DNA from: Chlamydiales bacterium
GTDB taxonomy: Bacteria; Chlamydiota; Chlamydiia; Chlamydiales; JAAKFR01
NCBI GenBank assembly: GCA_022601535.1
Contig: JAJACK010000001.1
Span: 374,502 to 438,501 of the forward strand
Length of the DNA: 64,000 nt
Direction of reading: 5' to 3'
Below the pieces are notes generated by a model that was not told where the DNA came from, searched no databases, and saw only the letters and a list, made by a program, of their open reading frames with translations. This document shows, piece by piece, positions 16,345 through 26,902 of the stretch; the first letter of the stretch is position 1; each line of letters begins with the position of its first letter. Position numbers and translations under genes: made by a program.

Positions 16345-17248
16345 TTTTATCGCCCTGCTTGGGGAAGATGAGATCGAGACCTAAAGTATTGAGTGCTGTG
16401 AGCTCTTTTTCAATTGTCTCTTTGGGATCTGGGCCACCTGCAATCGATCCTTTCCGGTGGGTGACAATCACTTTTAACCCTTTAAGAGAGGTTTGTGCCA
16501 AATTTTCAAGTGTTTGAAATTCTTGGATGAAATTTTTGGGATCTAGGTGGCCATAGACAACTTTATCTGATTGTGAATCGGGGATTGAACATTCGAGAAA
16601 AATCCCTGCCAATTTTTGCTCTTTGATTAGGGGAGCTAACCGTTTCCAAATTTTCTCGAGATATTTTTGTTCTTCTACACTATCGGGAGAGGTATCCCCC
16701 AGATAGATCACAGCTCGATCTTTGTATTCGATGAGAAAAGCACTTGAAGGATAATCGTGAGGATGGGAGAGAAGGTAGGTCTCTGCTGTTAGATCTGTTT
16801 TGGGAATCGGTGTTTGTTTATGAAGCTCTAAACGTTGGTAGTTGTAAATCCCAAGAGCAGGAGAAGCTCCTTCATTCCCATAATTTGGCCAGGTTTTCCA
16901 GTTGAAGATGTATTCGATGAGGTTATCAATCGTGGAGGGTATACCTAAAACTGCTTTGTGGGAATCGACTTGAGAGTTGATAACAAGCCCTGCAATGTGA
17001 TCTAAATGTGCGTGGGAAATGAGGTATGCTTTGATTTTTTCTGTGAGAAGCTCTCCTGCATGAGAGAGATTGAAATCATCGAGACTTCCTCTTTCATAGG
17101 CGATCTCTATTCCATGTAAAAGAGTTCCTGCATCTAAACCGATCACCTGCTCTGGAGCATCACTTGGATAGAGAAGATAGCCCGAAATATTGTTTTCTCG
17201 AGGCCCTCCTGTCATCCCTAAGACAATGACACGAAATCGATCTTTCAT
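16334..17248 (-). CDS. Class II 3',5'-cyclic-nucleotide phosphodiesterase-like metallo-beta-lactamase-fold enzyme
   Basis: Protein of 304 residues. The metal-binding motif [11 protein letters not shown] (about 78-88) matches the HxHxDH signature in the form used by class II cAMP phosphodiesterases (yeast Pde1 type). [32 protein letters not shown] and YGHLDP supply the remaining family positions. The expected activity is hydrolysis of a cyclic nucleotide; whether the substrate is bacterial or from the host is unknown. No signal peptide is seen. It overlaps the stop of pckA by 4 bases and so probably follows it in an operon. The family call is good, the substrate is inferred. Confidence 0.8.
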   Translation of the reverse strand: MKDRFRVIVLGMTGGPRENNISGYLLYPSDAPEQVIGLDAGTLLHGIEIAYERGSLDDFNLSHAGELLTEKIKAYLISHAHLDHIAGLVINSQVDSHKAVLGIPSTIDNLIEYIFNWKTWPNYGNEGASPALGIYNYQRLELHKQTPIPKTDLTAETYLLSHPHDYPSSAFLIEYKDRAVIYLGDTSPDSVEEQKYLEKIWKRLAPLIKEQKLAGIFLECSIPDSQSDKVVYGHLDPKNFIQEFQTLENLAQTSLKGLKVIVTHRKGSIAGGPDPKETIEKELTALNTLGLDLIFPKQGDKITL

Positions 17249-19026
17249 AACTTCTTTTCAATTCTTTCAAGTTGAGCTTCCATCTCTTTGGGAAGATGGG
17301 TGCCAAATTGTTTGAAATAGGTGCGCATTTCACCTATCTCTTCCTTCCACTCTGATGGTTCAATGCGGAAGAGCGCTTTTAATTCTTCTTTTGTCACATC
17401 TAACCCTTCGAGGTCAAGTGCGTCCTCTTTGGGAAGATACCCAATCGGCTTTTCAACAGCGTGGTCCATTCCTTCTGTCCTCTCAAAGATCCATTTTAGG
17501 ATGCGGATATTTTCTCCAAATCCAGGCCAAAGGAAATTTCCCTCTTCTCCTTTTCTAAACCAGTTGACCGCATAAATTTTCGGAAGCTTTCTTTGCTGAC
17601 CCATCTCAACCCAATGGGCAAAATAGTCTCCCATGTTGTAACCACAAAAGGGAAGCATTGCAAAGGGATCGTGCCGCACTTTTCCAATCTCTCCTGCTGC
17701 TGCTGCTGTCATCTCAGAGGAAATGGAGGCACCTAGAAAGACTCCATGGTTCCAATCAAATGCTTCTGTTATAAGGGGAATGGTCGTCGCTCTCCTTCCT
17801 CCAAAAATAATGGCGGAGATCGGAACTCCTTTCGGATCTTCCCACTTGGGATCGATGACAGGACACTGTCTTGCTGGGGTTGTAAAGCGGGAGTTTGGGT
17901 GAGCTGCACTCTTTCCACTATCAGGCATCCACGCCTCTCCAAGCCAACTGGTCAGCTTTGGTGGGATCTCTTCTGTCATCCCTTCCCACCACACATCGCT
18001 TTCAGGGGTAAGAGCAACATTTGTAAAGATTGAATTTTTTCTACAAGTCAAAAGGGCATTGGGATTTGACTCCATCGATGTTCCAGGTGCAACTCCAAAA
18101 AAACCTGCTTCAGGGTTGATTGCATAGAGTTTTCCATCTGATCCAAATTTCATCCAGGCGATATCGTCACCGACACATTCTACTTTCCATCCGGGCAATT
18201 TTGACTGCAACATTGCCAAATTGGTTTTTCCGCATGCGCTTGGGAATGCTGCTGCAAAATATTTCTTCTTCCCCTTCGGATTTGTCACTCCGACGATCAA
18301 CATGTGTTCGGCAAGCCACTTTTCCTCTCGAGCCATTGCAGATGCGATCCGAAGGGCAAAACACTTTTTCCCCAAAAGGGCATTTCCTCCATAGCCACTC
18401 CCAAAAGACCAAATTTCACGCTTCTTGGGGAAATGGGCAATCACTGTTTTCTCAGGATTGCACGGCCAAGGGTCATCGGTTTCTCCCACTTTTAAAGGAA
18501 CACCTACGCTATGCATGCAAGGAACAAATGGACGATCTTTTTTTAATAGATCGAGAACTTTTGTTCCAATGCGAGTCATAATGCGCATGTTAACAACAAC
18601 ATAGGGGGAATCTGTTAGCTGTACACCAATCTGGGAGATGGAAGAGCCAAGTGGCCCCATGCTAAAAGGAATAATGTAGAGGGTTCGTCCATGCATACAC
18701 CCTTTGAACTTCTTTAAAAGTTCTTCCTTCATCTCATCTGGAGCACGCCAGTGATTGGTTGGTCCTGCGTCTTCTTCTTTTTCTGAACAGATGAATGTAC
18801 GCTCTTCTACACGTGCAACATCTTTTGGGCTTGAACGGGTGAGATAAGAATTGGGGCGGAGCTTATCGTTGAGATGGATAAACACTCCCTTTTTTACCAT
18901 CTCATCGCAAAGTTCATTTGATTCTATTTCGCTTCCACAACAGAGATGAACATGAGAAGGATTACAAAGTTCAACCATTTGGTTGATCCACTGTCGTAAC
19001 CTTTCGTGTACAAGCTTCTCTAGCAT
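17245..19026 (-). CDS. pckA: Phosphoenolpyruvate carboxykinase (GTP)
   Basis: Protein of 593 residues converting oxaloacetate and GTP to phosphoenolpyruvate. It has the GTP-PEPCK kinase loop [13 protein letters not shown] (about 277-289), with the reactive Cys of this class, followed by [10 protein letters not shown] for metal binding. [28 protein letters not shown] and NWFRKG are further class signatures. Length is typical of the GTP form. Chlamydiae use PEPCK for gluconeogenesis from TCA intermediates supplied by the host. Its ATG overlaps the end of mreB by one base (19026), and the phosphodiesterase follows with a 4-base overlap. Confidence 0.96.
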   Translation of the reverse strand: MLEKLVHERLRQWINQMVELCNPSHVHLCCGSEIESNELCDEMVKKGVFIHLNDKLRPNSYLTRSSPKDVARVEERTFICSEKEEDAGPTNHWRAPDEMKEELLKKFKGCMHGRTLYIIPFSMGPLGSSISQIGVQLTDSPYVVVNMRIMTRIGTKVLDLLKKDRPFVPCMHSVGVPLKVGETDDPWPCNPEKTVIAHFPKKREIWSFGSGYGGNALLGKKCFALRIASAMAREEKWLAEHMLIVGVTNPKGKKKYFAAAFPSACGKTNLAMLQSKLPGWKVECVGDDIAWMKFGSDGKLYAINPEAGFFGVAPGTSMESNPNALLTCRKNSIFTNVALTPESDVWWEGMTEEIPPKLTSWLGEAWMPDSGKSAAHPNSRFTTPARQCPVIDPKWEDPKGVPISAIIFGGRRATTIPLITEAFDWNHGVFLGASISSEMTAAAAGEIGKVRHDPFAMLPFCGYNMGDYFAHWVEMGQQRKLPKIYAVNWFRKGEEGNFLWPGFGENIRILKWIFERTEGMDHAVEKPIGYLPKEDALDLEGLDVTKEELKALFRIEPSEWKEEIGEMRTYFKQFGTHLPKEMEAQLERIEKKL

Positions 19027-20126
19027 TAAATCATTGCTTTCCGTTTTTTAAACTTCTCAAGATGCTCAAGAGCTTTTCCTGTCCCTAAACAAACTGCAAG
19101 AAGAGGATGAGGAGCGATAATGACGGGAAGTCCTGTGTCTTTTGTCAATGCTTTGTCAAGCCCCTTGATCAAGGCTCCTCCTCCAGCTAAAACCATTCCA
19201 CGTTCGACTAAGTCAGCAGAGAGTTCTGGAGGACATTTTTCGAGTGTAAGACGAACACATTCAATAATCTGTTGAATTGGCTCAGCAAGACATTCGCGGA
19301 TTTCGACAGAGTTGATCCGTTTGGTCACAGGGAGGCCAGCTACTTGGTCTCGCCCACGCACTTCCATCTCAAGTTCTTTATCACCAAGAGGGAAAGCTGA
19401 ACCAATCGTAATTTTAATCTCTTCTGCTGTTCTCGGTCCAATCATGAGATTGTAGGTGCGACGCATATAATTGATGATACATTCATCAAACTCATCTCCT
19501 GCAATACGTAAGGAGCGAGATTCAACGATCCCTCCCAAGGAGATGATCGCAATTTCGGTTGTTCCACCACCGATGTCGATGATCATACTCGCTGCAGGTT
19601 CATGAACAGGGAGGTCAACCCCAATTGCAGCTGCCATCGGCTCTTCGATCAAAATCACCTCTTGCCCCCCTGCGTGGAGTGCAGAATCTTCCACTGCGCG
19701 TTTTTCCACACCTGTAATCCCCGAAGGGACAGCGATCAAAATTTTGGGACGGAAGAGGCTTCGTGTAGGTGTTACCCTTTTGATAAGCGCTTTTAACATC
19801 CCTTCTGCAATTTCAAAATCGGCAATGACACCGTCTTTCATCGGGCGGACTGCATGAATTTTTCGGGGTGTTTTTCCAAGCATCGCCTTGGCTTTGTGAC
19901 CGACGGAGAGCACTTCATTTGTCGATGAGTCGACAGCAACAACTGAAGGCTCACTCAATACAATCCCTTTCCCTCGTACATAGACGAGGGTGTTTGCTGT
20001 TCCAAGATCGATTCCAATATCATTGGAAAAGAAATTGAACACTTTGTCAAATTTTCTAAGAGCTTTGTGGCGGATCACTTCGCGAACAGCTTTAAACCCC
20101 GGATGGCTCATAAATTGTTTAAGCAT
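19026..20126 (-). CDS. mreB: Rod-shape determining protein MreB
   Basis: Actin-like ATPase of 366 residues. Phosphate-1 motif [21 protein letters not shown] (about 37-57), the adenosine motif and [20 protein letters not shown] are intact, as is [13 protein letters not shown] near 310. In chlamydiae, which lack FtsZ, MreB directs septal peptidoglycan synthesis and division. The N-terminus carries about 30 residues ahead of the actin fold; the ATG at 20126 is used, but the Met six codons later is also possible. It sits between pckA and the SNF2 helicase, a linkage I recall from chlamydiae. Confidence 0.96.
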   Translation of the reverse strand: MLKQFMSHPGFKAVREVIRHKALRKFDKVFNFFSNDIGIDLGTANTLVYVRGKGIVLSEPSVVAVDSSTNEVLSVGHKAKAMLGKTPRKIHAVRPMKDGVIADFEIAEGMLKALIKRVTPTRSLFRPKILIAVPSGITGVEKRAVEDSALHAGGQEVILIEEPMAAAIGVDLPVHEPAASMIIDIGGGTTEIAIISLGGIVESRSLRIAGDEFDECIINYMRRTYNLMIGPRTAEEIKITIGSAFPLGDKELEMEVRGRDQVAGLPVTKRINSVEIRECLAEPIQQIIECVRLTLEKCPPELSADLVERGMVLAGGGALIKGLDKALTKDTGLPVIIAPHPLLAVCLGTGKALEHLEKFKKRKAMI

Positions 20127-20132
20127 ACATTC

Positions 20133-23100
20133 TCACGTTTGTAATAATTCTAAGACTTCTTCCCATGTAAGCTTGGCAATAGCTTCATCGTCCGAGTTAA
20201 TAACTTTTTTTACAAGCCCTTGCTTTCTCTTTTGCAAGTTTAATATCTTTTCTTCAATCGAATTTAATGTCACGAGCTTGTAAGAGGAGACAGATTTTTT
20301 CTGTCCAATTCGATGGACACGATCTGTCGCTTGATTTTCAATAGCTGGATTCCACCACATATCGTAATGAATCACAGTGTCTGCTCCAACTAGATTTAAT
20401 CCAACACCCCCCGCTTTTAGAGAGACTAAAAAGACAGGAATCGAAGGATCTTCATTGAACTTGTTTACGATATCGAGTCGATTTTTACTCGAACCGTCGA
20501 GATAAGCAAAAGGAATTCCCCACTCTTGAAGGTCGAGTTTCATAATCCCAAGCATTTTGGTGTACTGACTAAAGATCACTGTTTTATGGTTCCCTTCAAT
20601 CAGTGAGGGGAGAAGCTCCATCAACATATCGTATTTTGCAGAGTCTCCCACTTCAGCTTTCTCTTTTGCAAAAATGGCTGGATGGCAACAGATCTGTTTC
20701 AAGCGGGTTAATGTCGCAAGAACATGGATTTGCACTTTATCAAACCCTTCTTTTGCAACGAGTTTCGAAAGTTCTTCTTTCGCTGATGCCGCATATGACT
20801 CATAGAGCTCTTGTTGATAACCAGAGAGATGGCAGTGGTATTCGATCTCTGAAACAGGAGGAAGATCATCGATCACATCTTCTTTCATGCGGCGCAAAAT
20901 AAAGGGAGTCACTTTTCTACGTAAGGTTTCGATGGCGTTGGTTTCTTTCTTTCTTATATATTTTTCGACAAAACGTTCATAAGAGCTTAATAGACCCGGC
21001 ATTAAAAAGTCAAAGAGAGACCAAAGTTCATCGAGAGAATTTTCAATTGGCGTCCCGGTTAAGATGAGACGGTTTTGCGCTTTGATCAATTTTACAGATT
21101 TTGCATTCCGTGTTCCCCGGTTTTTGATGTGTTGCGCTTCGTCGAGAATAACATACCCAAAGATGTGCTTTTGGTAGTGTTCGATATCTTTTTGAAGCAA
21201 GTTGTAAGAGGTGACCAAAATATCGTATGCATCTGTATTCTCGAGCATTTTTTTTCTTCCGGCAGGCGTGCTATCGATGATCAAGATTTTGAGATTCGGA
21301 TTAAACTTATTGAACTCTGCCTTCCAGTTATAGACGAGAGAAGTGGGACAGATGATGAGTGAAAGCTCTTTTTTCCCACTATGCAATTGTGTCAAAGCTG
21401 TGACCGCTTGGACCGTTTTCCCAAGTCCCATGTCATCGGCTAAAATTCCTCCCAAGTGCATCCGTCTTAGTTTTTCAAGCCAAAAAACACCCTCTTCTTG
21501 ATACGTTCTCAGTGTTGTTTGAACTTCTTTTGGGATGGGAGAAGGTTTGAGAAGTGTTTCACCGACAATCTGCTTTTGGATCGCTTTTAACTTTGCTGTC
21601 ATCGAAAATTTAATCGGGAGTTCTTTGAATTGAGATGCGTGGATTGTCGTCAAACTCCAAAGAGGGTGGTATTCTCGATGATCTTCAAATGTTGCAATCC
21701 CAATCTCATCAAACAGCTGAATGATCGGCTTGATCTTTTCAAGATCGAGAACAAGAATGCGGGGGATCGTCCCTTTTTTGCGTGTTTTGGGTGAGTCGAG
21801 TTCAACAAACCGTTTTTTTGCCGCAACACAATCCCAAATCACATCGAGGGTAAGACCATTTAGGTGGCCATCAACTTTAAGGTCGACAAGGTATGAATCG
21901 ACCCGATCTGACTCACTCAATTTTAGACTAAATGTTGTTTCATCATAGATGAATTGTTCTGAGAGGTTTTCGGGACATTCAAATGTGACAACTTCTTGAA
22001 AACGTGGAATAATCTCTGTCATAAATTCGACGATTTTCTTCTCGCTTTTCACGCGGAAAAGACCCTCTTTTTCATCGAGGATGAAATCTTCAAACAACTC
22101 ATCTAACAAACGTTTTTCATACGTGAGATCACGGGCCAAGATCCCCTCTTGGTCGATAAACTTAGTGATCGCCTCGTAGGTTGTTCCTTTTGCTGAAGCG
22201 GGGATTTCAATCTCGTCATAGAGAAAGAAAAATTCTGCATCGAGTTCACCATCTAAGTATTGAATCACACACCGCCCTCTCACTTCTCCAACAAAAGGGA
22301 GTGTTACAAAACGGTTGATTAAACTTGGATTTGTCACATGAGCAAATTGACGTAAAATAGGAAGACTATTTTCAATGAACGAACCAAAGTGAGGTTCTGG
22401 AACAACCAGATCTTGAAAATGTGTCAACTGATTCAGATGAATCCGCTTGATGTGATTTGGGAAGCGGTAATAGATGTTTTTGTAGATCACACCAGGCGCT
22501 GTTGAGTCGAGTAAAATTGCCTCTTCTAAAGTTAAGATCTCTTCATCAATTTTGACAGCAGGTTTGAGAAGAAGAGTTGGGCCTGGGGCTTCTAAATACT
22601 CCAAGGTGAATTGAATTTGCGCTGCAAAAGGGGCAAAACAGAGAGGCTCTTCCAAATTCCCTGCGTAGAGACAAGGGAGGGGGGCCGCTTCATCGAGCAT
22701 TGCAATCCCTTTTGCACCTCCCAATTCAGACGCTTTAGCAAGTAAAATCCCAAACGCTTCATGGCTGAGCTGCCCAACCCGTTGATTGCGTTCTTCATCA
22801 AGGCCAATGACCCGGACATGGCTCAATAAAAGGGTCAAAATCTCCCGGTCAGCTTCAGAAAATGATTCGAGGGTAAACAAAAATCGCTTCCCCGCAATTT
22901 GAATCGGCTCTTTGTACCGAACTGAGAGTAGAAATCCTTTGATATTGGGGATGTAAAGCGGCTTTGATCTTGATGAGAGACGGAGGGCAAGGATCACCTC
23001 ATACGATTTCCCTTCATTTTGATTTAAAATGACAGCGAGATTGGCTTGATTAACCTCAATTTTTTCAGGTTTTAGGAAAAAAGCAGATGAACCCAAAAAT

Positions 23101-23552
23101 TTTGAAGCGTGAACGTATTCGCAGAGCACCTCTTTTTGATAGGTTGCATCTTTCCGCTTATCTTCTTTTTCACCAGCCTCTTCAAATGTTTGTTGCAGTT
23201 TCTCTTTCTCCTCCTCTTCCACCTCTTCGAGGTTTGCCTCTTTTGAGTAGTCGACAACGATTTCATTGAGGTTTTTTTCTAAGAAGAAGAGGAACGCTGC
23301 GATATGTTGACAGTCGTAGGTGTAGGTGCAATCACAATTAGAATCGACAGCACACGATTCATGCCGGTCGATTTCAACTTCACTTTCGTACACATTTTCA
23401 AAAGTTCCTTTTACACGGGAGCTAAGCCTGATGCTATCGTTATCAAGGTGAACGATTTTCGCATCAATGATGGAATCACCCTCATAGAGGGATTTCCCCT
23501 CTTTGAGGATATTGGAAGAAAAGTCCTGTCGAAGTTTACGAAAGTTAAGCAT
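20133..23552 (-). CDS. SNF2-family helicase with SWIM zinc finger
   Basis: Protein of 1139 residues. A SWIM-type zinc motif lies near residues 75-92 (CDC then CQH in DCTYTYDCQHIAAFLFF). The C-terminal half has the full Swi2/Snf2 motor: DDMGLGKTVQAVTALTQL (Walker A), VILDEAQHIKN (motif II), LTGTPIENSLDELWSLFDFL, then FSQYTKM, SLKAGGVGLNLVGADTVIHY and ATDRVHRIGQ. Such proteins translocate on double-stranded DNA; a bacterial role in recycling RNA polymerase or repair is assumed by analogy. The middle 500 residues are not recognised beyond the bacterial SNF2 N-terminal region. It lies 6 bases before mreB on the same strand and diverges from tRNA-Gly. Confidence 0.92.
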   Translation of the reverse strand: MLNFRKLRQDFSSNILKEGKSLYEGDSIIDAKIVHLDNDSIRLSSRVKGTFENVYESEVEIDRHESCAVDSNCDCTYTYDCQHIAAFLFFLEKNLNEIVVDYSKEANLEEVEEEEKEKLQQTFEEAGEKEDKRKDATYQKEVLCEYVHASKFLGSSAFFLKPEKIEVNQANLAVILNQNEGKSYEVILALRLSSRSKPLYIPNIKGFLLSVRYKEPIQIAGKRFLFTLESFSEADREILTLLLSHVRVIGLDEERNQRVGQLSHEAFGILLAKASELGGAKGIAMLDEAAPLPCLYAGNLEEPLCFAPFAAQIQFTLEYLEAPGPTLLLKPAVKIDEEILTLEEAILLDSTAPGVIYKNIYYRFPNHIKRIHLNQLTHFQDLVVPEPHFGSFIENSLPILRQFAHVTNPSLINRFVTLPFVGEVRGRCVIQYLDGELDAEFFFLYDEIEIPASAKGTTYEAITKFIDQEGILARDLTYEKRLLDELFEDFILDEKEGLFRVKSEKKIVEFMTEIIPRFQEVVTFECPENLSEQFIYDETTFSLKLSESDRVDSYLVDLKVDGHLNGLTLDVIWDCVAAKKRFVELDSPKTRKKGTIPRILVLDLEKIKPIIQLFDEIGIATFEDHREYHPLWSLTTIHASQFKELPIKFSMTAKLKAIQKQIVGETLLKPSPIPKEVQTTLRTYQEEGVFWLEKLRRMHLGGILADDMGLGKTVQAVTALTQLHSGKKELSLIICPTSLVYNWKAEFNKFNPNLKILIIDSTPAGRKKMLENTDAYDILVTSYNLLQKDIEHYQKHIFGYVILDEAQHIKNRGTRNAKSVKLIKAQNRLILTGTPIENSLDELWSLFDFLMPGLLSSYERFVEKYIRKKETNAIETLRRKVTPFILRRMKEDVIDDLPPVSEIEYHCHLSGYQQELYESYAASAKEELSKLVAKEGFDKVQIHVLATLTRLKQICCHPAIFAKEKAEVGDSAKYDMLMELLPSLIEGNHKTVIFSQYTKMLGIMKLDLQEWGIPFAYLDGSSKNRLDIVNKFNEDPSIPVFLVSLKAGGVGLNLVGADTVIHYDMWWNPAIENQATDRVHRIGQKKSVSSYKLVTLNSIEEKILNLQKRKQGLVKKVINSDDEAIAKLTWEEVLELLQT

Positions 23553-23641
23553 TTTTCAAAATTACTTGTACTGATTTATGCCTACAAACGCAAGAAATGT
23601 TTGCTTTTTTTGCAACTTTCCTTCAGTCTGTTTCTTAATTT

Positions 23642-23713
23642 GCGGGTGTAGCTCAGTGGTAGAGCATCACGTTGCCAACGTGAGGGTCGTGAGTTCGAAT
23701 CTCATCACCCGCT
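23642..23713 (+). tRNA. tRNA-Gly (anticodon GCC)
   Basis: A complete cloverleaf of 72 bases: acceptor arms GCGGGTG and CACCCGC, D stem GCTC/GAGC, anticodon stem TCACG/CGTGA around loop TTGCCAA (anticodon GCC), a 5-base variable loop, and T arm GTGAG/CTCAT with loop TTCGAAT and one G-U pair. The discriminator base is T. CCA is not encoded, because the next three bases are the ATG of tig; the ends must be added by the nucleotidyltransferase encoded at 26877. Confidence 0.97.
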
Positions 23714-24988
23714 ATGGAAACATTTCAAAATGAAAAATTTAAAGTTGAAGCCTCAAAATCTGAGGGGTGCAAACTTGATATGAAGGTTTTTGTCTCCCCT
23801 GAAGAGGCAAAAAAGACCTATAAAAAAGCTGTTAAAGTGGTCAATAAGCAAATCTCTGTTCCGGGTTTCCGGAAAGGGAAAGCTCCAAATGAGACTGTCA
23901 TTTCAAAATATGGCTCCTATGTCGACCAAGAGTGGAAAGATCTACTCATCCAGGATGCTGTCCAAGGGGGACTTAACTTGAGCAATATCTTCCCCATTAA
24001 AAAAGGGTTGGATCAACGTCCTAAAGTGGGGCTTTGCTCTGTTGATGAAGGAGCTGAAATAAGCTTTAGTTATGAATACTACCCTTCGATTCCCGAAGTG
24101 GATTTTTCAAAAATTTCGCTCCCCAAAATCGAGAAAAAACCTCACACTCAAGCGAACATCGATGAAGTTCTCTTAGAGGTCCAAAAAGCGCATGCCGATT
24201 GGGAAGAACTAGAGAAACGGCCGGCAAAAGAGGGAGACTATGTCAATATCTCTATCCATTCAGTTGGAAGTGAAGAGCATCCCCTCTTAGAAAATCGACG
24301 AGTTCCTTTTGAGAAAGGACATATCGCCCCCTGGCTTTTCAAAGCGCTAGGAGGAATGAAGCCTGAAGAGTCCAAAGAAACCATGTCTGAAGGGGAAAAT
24401 GCATCAAAAGTGCGGATCACTCTCAACTCTCTTTGGAAAATTTTATTGCCTGAAGTGAACGATCAATTAGCTGAAAAAGTGGGTGCTTCATCTAAAGACG
24501 ATCTCCTCAAAAAGGTGACGAGCAACCTCGAAAAAGAGGCTGAAGGAGAACAAAAGCGGAAGCAAATCGAGGCGATGGAAGAAGCTTTACTCTCCGCATA
24601 CGACTTTGACCTCCCTGGCTCACTTTGTGAATCTGAACGCGAAACACGCTTAAGAGAGAGCATCACGGAGCTTAAGAAAAAAAATGTTTCCGATGAAGAG
24701 ATCAAAGCGAAAGCTGCTGAACTTGAAAAAGCTGCGCAAGACATTGCAAAGAAAAGTTTGAAGCTCTACTTCCTTCACCAACAAATTGCAAAACAAGGAG
24801 ATGTTCAAGTCACTCAAAAAGAGCTCCAAGATGAATTCATGAGTGAAATGGCTAAAAACCCTCTCTACTTCCAACAAAATATGGAGAAAGCCTCTTCTGA
24901 AAAACTTCTCTCAGCAATCTCAAATGGTTTGCGGGACCGGAAGGTAAAAGAGTACGCTTTAGCACAAGTGCAGTTGACGGATAAATGA
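23714..24988 (+). CDS. tig: Trigger factor
   Basis: Ribosome-associated folding chaperone of 424 residues. The ribosome-docking signature GFRKGKAP lies at about residues 53-60. A diverged FKBP-type peptidyl-prolyl isomerase domain (about 165-250, EGDYVNISIHSVG to ALGGMKPEE) and a long helical C-terminal domain follow. The ATG at 23714 is the base after the mature 3' end of tRNA-Gly; in-frame sequence upstream is tRNA and meets a stop, so a longer protein is impossible. No Shine-Dalgarno sequence can exist outside the tRNA, which suggests a leaderless or tRNA-processing-dependent message. clpP and clpX follow, the common tig-clpP-clpX order. Confidence 0.95.
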   Translation: METFQNEKFKVEASKSEGCKLDMKVFVSPEEAKKTYKKAVKVVNKQISVPGFRKGKAPNETVISKYGSYVDQEWKDLLIQDAVQGGLNLSNIFPIKKGLDQRPKVGLCSVDEGAEISFSYEYYPSIPEVDFSKISLPKIEKKPHTQANIDEVLLEVQKAHADWEELEKRPAKEGDYVNISIHSVGSEEHPLLENRRVPFEKGHIAPWLFKALGGMKPEESKETMSEGENASKVRITLNSLWKILLPEVNDQLAEKVGASSKDDLLKKVTSNLEKEAEGEQKRKQIEAMEEALLSAYDFDLPGSLCESERETRLRESITELKKKNVSDEEIKAKAAELEKAAQDIAKKSLKLYFLHQQIAKQGDVQVTQKELQDEFMSEMAKNPLYFQQNMEKASSEKLLSAISNGLRDRKVKEYALAQVQLTDK

Positions 24989-25015
24989 ATGTAGTGCATT
25001 TATGATCTTGTTTTT
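24981..25015 (+). terminator. Weak hairpin after tig
   Basis: ATAAATG (24981-24987, spanning the tig stop codon) pairs with CATTTAT (24997-25003), and a T-rich stretch follows within about 10 bases. The stem is short and AT-only apart from one pair, so termination would be partial; clpP starts 56 bases further on. Confidence 0.35.
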
Positions 25016-25070
25016 GTCATTGGTATGACATAAACTCCAGCGAGAACTAACTTTTGTAGGTATTACAACT

Positions 25071-25673
25071 ATGTCTGAAAGACCCATTGCATCCCTTGTC
25101 CCTTATGTTATAGAAGATACAGGCCGTGGCGAACGAGCCATGGATATCTTCTCCCGACTTCTTAAAGATCGAATCGTACTAATTGGCCAGGAAATTACCG
25201 ATCAACTGGCCAATGTTGTCATCGCTCAACTTCTCTTTTTGATGACCGATGATCCCAAAAAAGATATCCAGATCTATATCAACTCCCCTGGAGGCTATAT
25301 CACAGCGGGGCTTGCGATCTACGACACCATCCGTTTCTTAGGGTGTGATGTCAATACCTACTGCATTGGACAAGCAGCTTCAATGGGAGCCCTTCTTTTG
25401 GCGGCCGGTTCAAAAGGGAAAAGACGCTCCCTTCCACATGGGAGAGTGATGATTCACCAACCTTCAGGTGGAATCATGGGAACCTCTGCTGATATCAAGC
25501 TTCAAGCGGAAGAAATTTTACGTTTAAAACAGTATCTAGCAGAAATTTTAGCCGACTGTAGCGGTCAATCTGTGGAAAAAATTCTAGCCGACTCCGATCG
25601 AGACTACTTCATGAATCCTCAAGAAGCGATCGAATACGGTTTAATCGATGAAATTATAACAACAAAAGTATGA
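25071..25673 (+). CDS. clpP: ATP-dependent Clp protease proteolytic subunit ClpP
   Basis: Serine peptidase subunit of 200 residues forming the tetradecameric chamber. The catalytic triad is intact: Ser104 in [14 protein letters not shown], His129 in [10 protein letters not shown], and Asp174 in [11 protein letters not shown]. The oxyanion region [17 protein letters not shown] is canonical. It overlaps clpX by 4 bases (25670-25673), so the two are translationally coupled. I recall that chlamydiae have two ClpP paralogues; the one beside clpX, after tig, is generally called ClpP2, and this position fits it. Confidence 0.96.
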   Translation: MSERPIASLVPYVIEDTGRGERAMDIFSRLLKDRIVLIGQEITDQLANVVIAQLLFLMTDDPKKDIQIYINSPGGYITAGLAIYDTIRFLGCDVNTYCIGQAASMGALLLAAGSKGKRRSLPHGRVMIHQPSGGIMGTSADIKLQAEEILRLKQYLAEILADCSGQSVEKILADSDRDYFMNPQEAIEYGLIDEIITTKV

Positions 25674-26902
25674 GTAATAAAGAGAGCGCAACCTGTTCAT
25701 TTTGTGGACGTCTTGAAGATGATGTTGAAAAGCTGATCTCTGGGCCAAATGTCTATATTTGTGATAATTGTATCCGTTTATGCATGAGCATTTTAGAGAA
25801 AAAACCTGAAGGACAAACACTTGAGGTTTTAAAGCCTGCTGAAATTAAATCTCGGCTCGACCAATTTGTGATTGGGCAAGATTCAGCTAAAAGAACTATC
25901 TCTGTAGCCGTCTACAACCACTATAAACGGGTTCGTGCAATCGCTGCAAATAAAGAGGTTGGATATAGCAAATCGAATGTCCTTTTGATCGGCCCTACTG
26001 GATCTGGGAAAACCTTAATGGCAAAAACCTTAGCCGCTGTTTTAGATGTTCCCTTTACAATTGCTGATGCGACAACCTTGACTGAAGCTGGTTATGTCGG
26101 AGAAGATGTTGAAAATATCGTCCTCCGTCTATTGCAAGCGGCCGACTACGATGTTGCAGCGGCAGAGCGTGGAATTATCTATATCGATGAGATCGATAAA
26201 ATTGGACGAACCACCTCAAATGTCTCCATTACAAGGGATGTGTCTGGTGAAGGAGTTCAACAGTCGCTTCTTAAAATCGTTGAAGGAACAATTGCAAATG
26301 TCCCTCCAAAAGGGGGACGTAAACATCCCCACCAAGAGTATATCAAGGTGAATACTGAAAATATTCTCTTTATCGTGGGAGGAGCCTTTGCCAACCTTGA
26401 AAAGGTGATTGCCAAGCGGCTTGGTAAAAGTACAATTGGATTTAAAGATCTGAAAACCAGTGAACGGTTTGATGCTCACGATAAAAATCGTCTCTTAGCT
26501 CAGGTTGAACCAGAAGATCTTATCAGTTTTGGAATGATTCCCGAATTCATCGGCCGTTTCAATTCCATTGTCAACTGCAATGAGTTGACTCTCGATGACT
26601 TGATCGATATCTTGACACAACCGAAAAATGCGATCGTAAAGCAATACACAGAACTATTTGCCGAAGAAGATGTCAAACTTGAATTTTCTCGAGATGCACT
26701 TTATGCAGCGGCTAAAAAAGCAAAAGAAGCGGGAACCGGTGCTCGAGCTCTCCGAATGATTTTAGAAAATCTCCTATGTGATCTCATGTTTGAAGTTCCA
26801 TCTGATGAGACGATTACAGAGATTCATATCGGCGAAGAGACGATTACACAACAAACCCCCCCGCTGATTATCCGGCGTGACGCATCTAAAAAAATCGCTT
26901 AA
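25670..26902 (+). CDS. clpX: Clp protease ATP-binding subunit ClpX
   Basis: AAA+ unfoldase of 410 residues. The N-terminal zinc-binding domain has [14 protein letters not shown] and [10 protein letters not shown]. Walker A GPTGSGKT lies at about 107-114, Walker [11 protein letters not shown] at about 166-175. The pore loop is GYVGEDVE, and the ClpP-docking loop corresponds to the IGF found near 263-265 (TIGFKDL). Sensor 2 is in GTGARALR. Length is normal. The 3' end overlaps the CCA/poly(A) polymerase gene by 26 bases. Confidence 0.97.
   Translation: MSNKESATCSFCGRLEDDVEKLISGPNVYICDNCIRLCMSILEKKPEGQTLEVLKPAEIKSRLDQFVIGQDSAKRTISVAVYNHYKRVRAIAANKEVGYSKSNVLLIGPTGSGKTLMAKTLAAVLDVPFTIADATTLTEAGYVGEDVENIVLRLLQAADYDVAAAERGIIYIDEIDKIGRTTSNVSITRDVSGEGVQQSLLKIVEGTIANVPPKGGRKHPHQEYIKVNTENILFIVGGAFANLEKVIAKRLGKSTIGFKDLKTSERFDAHDKNRLLAQVEPEDLISFGMIPEFIGRFNSIVNCNELTLDDLIDILTQPKNAIVKQYTELFAEEDVKLEFSRDALYAAAKKAKEAGTGARALRMILENLLCDLMFEVPSDETITEIHIGEETITQQTPPLIIRRDASKKIA

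Noticed and set aside
18120..18581. Plus-strand open frame of 153 codons opposite pckA.
   Set aside because: pckA is certain in this stretch; the opposite frame has no family features.
23611..23641. Promoter for tRNA-Gly with TTGCAA and TCTTAA, 17 bases apart.
   Set aside because: The -10 box would end three bases before the tRNA, too close for a normal start site.
24981..25015. Strong terminator separating tig from clpP.
   Set aside because: The stem is only seven mostly AT pairs, with the T-run spaced from it; kept as a weak site only.
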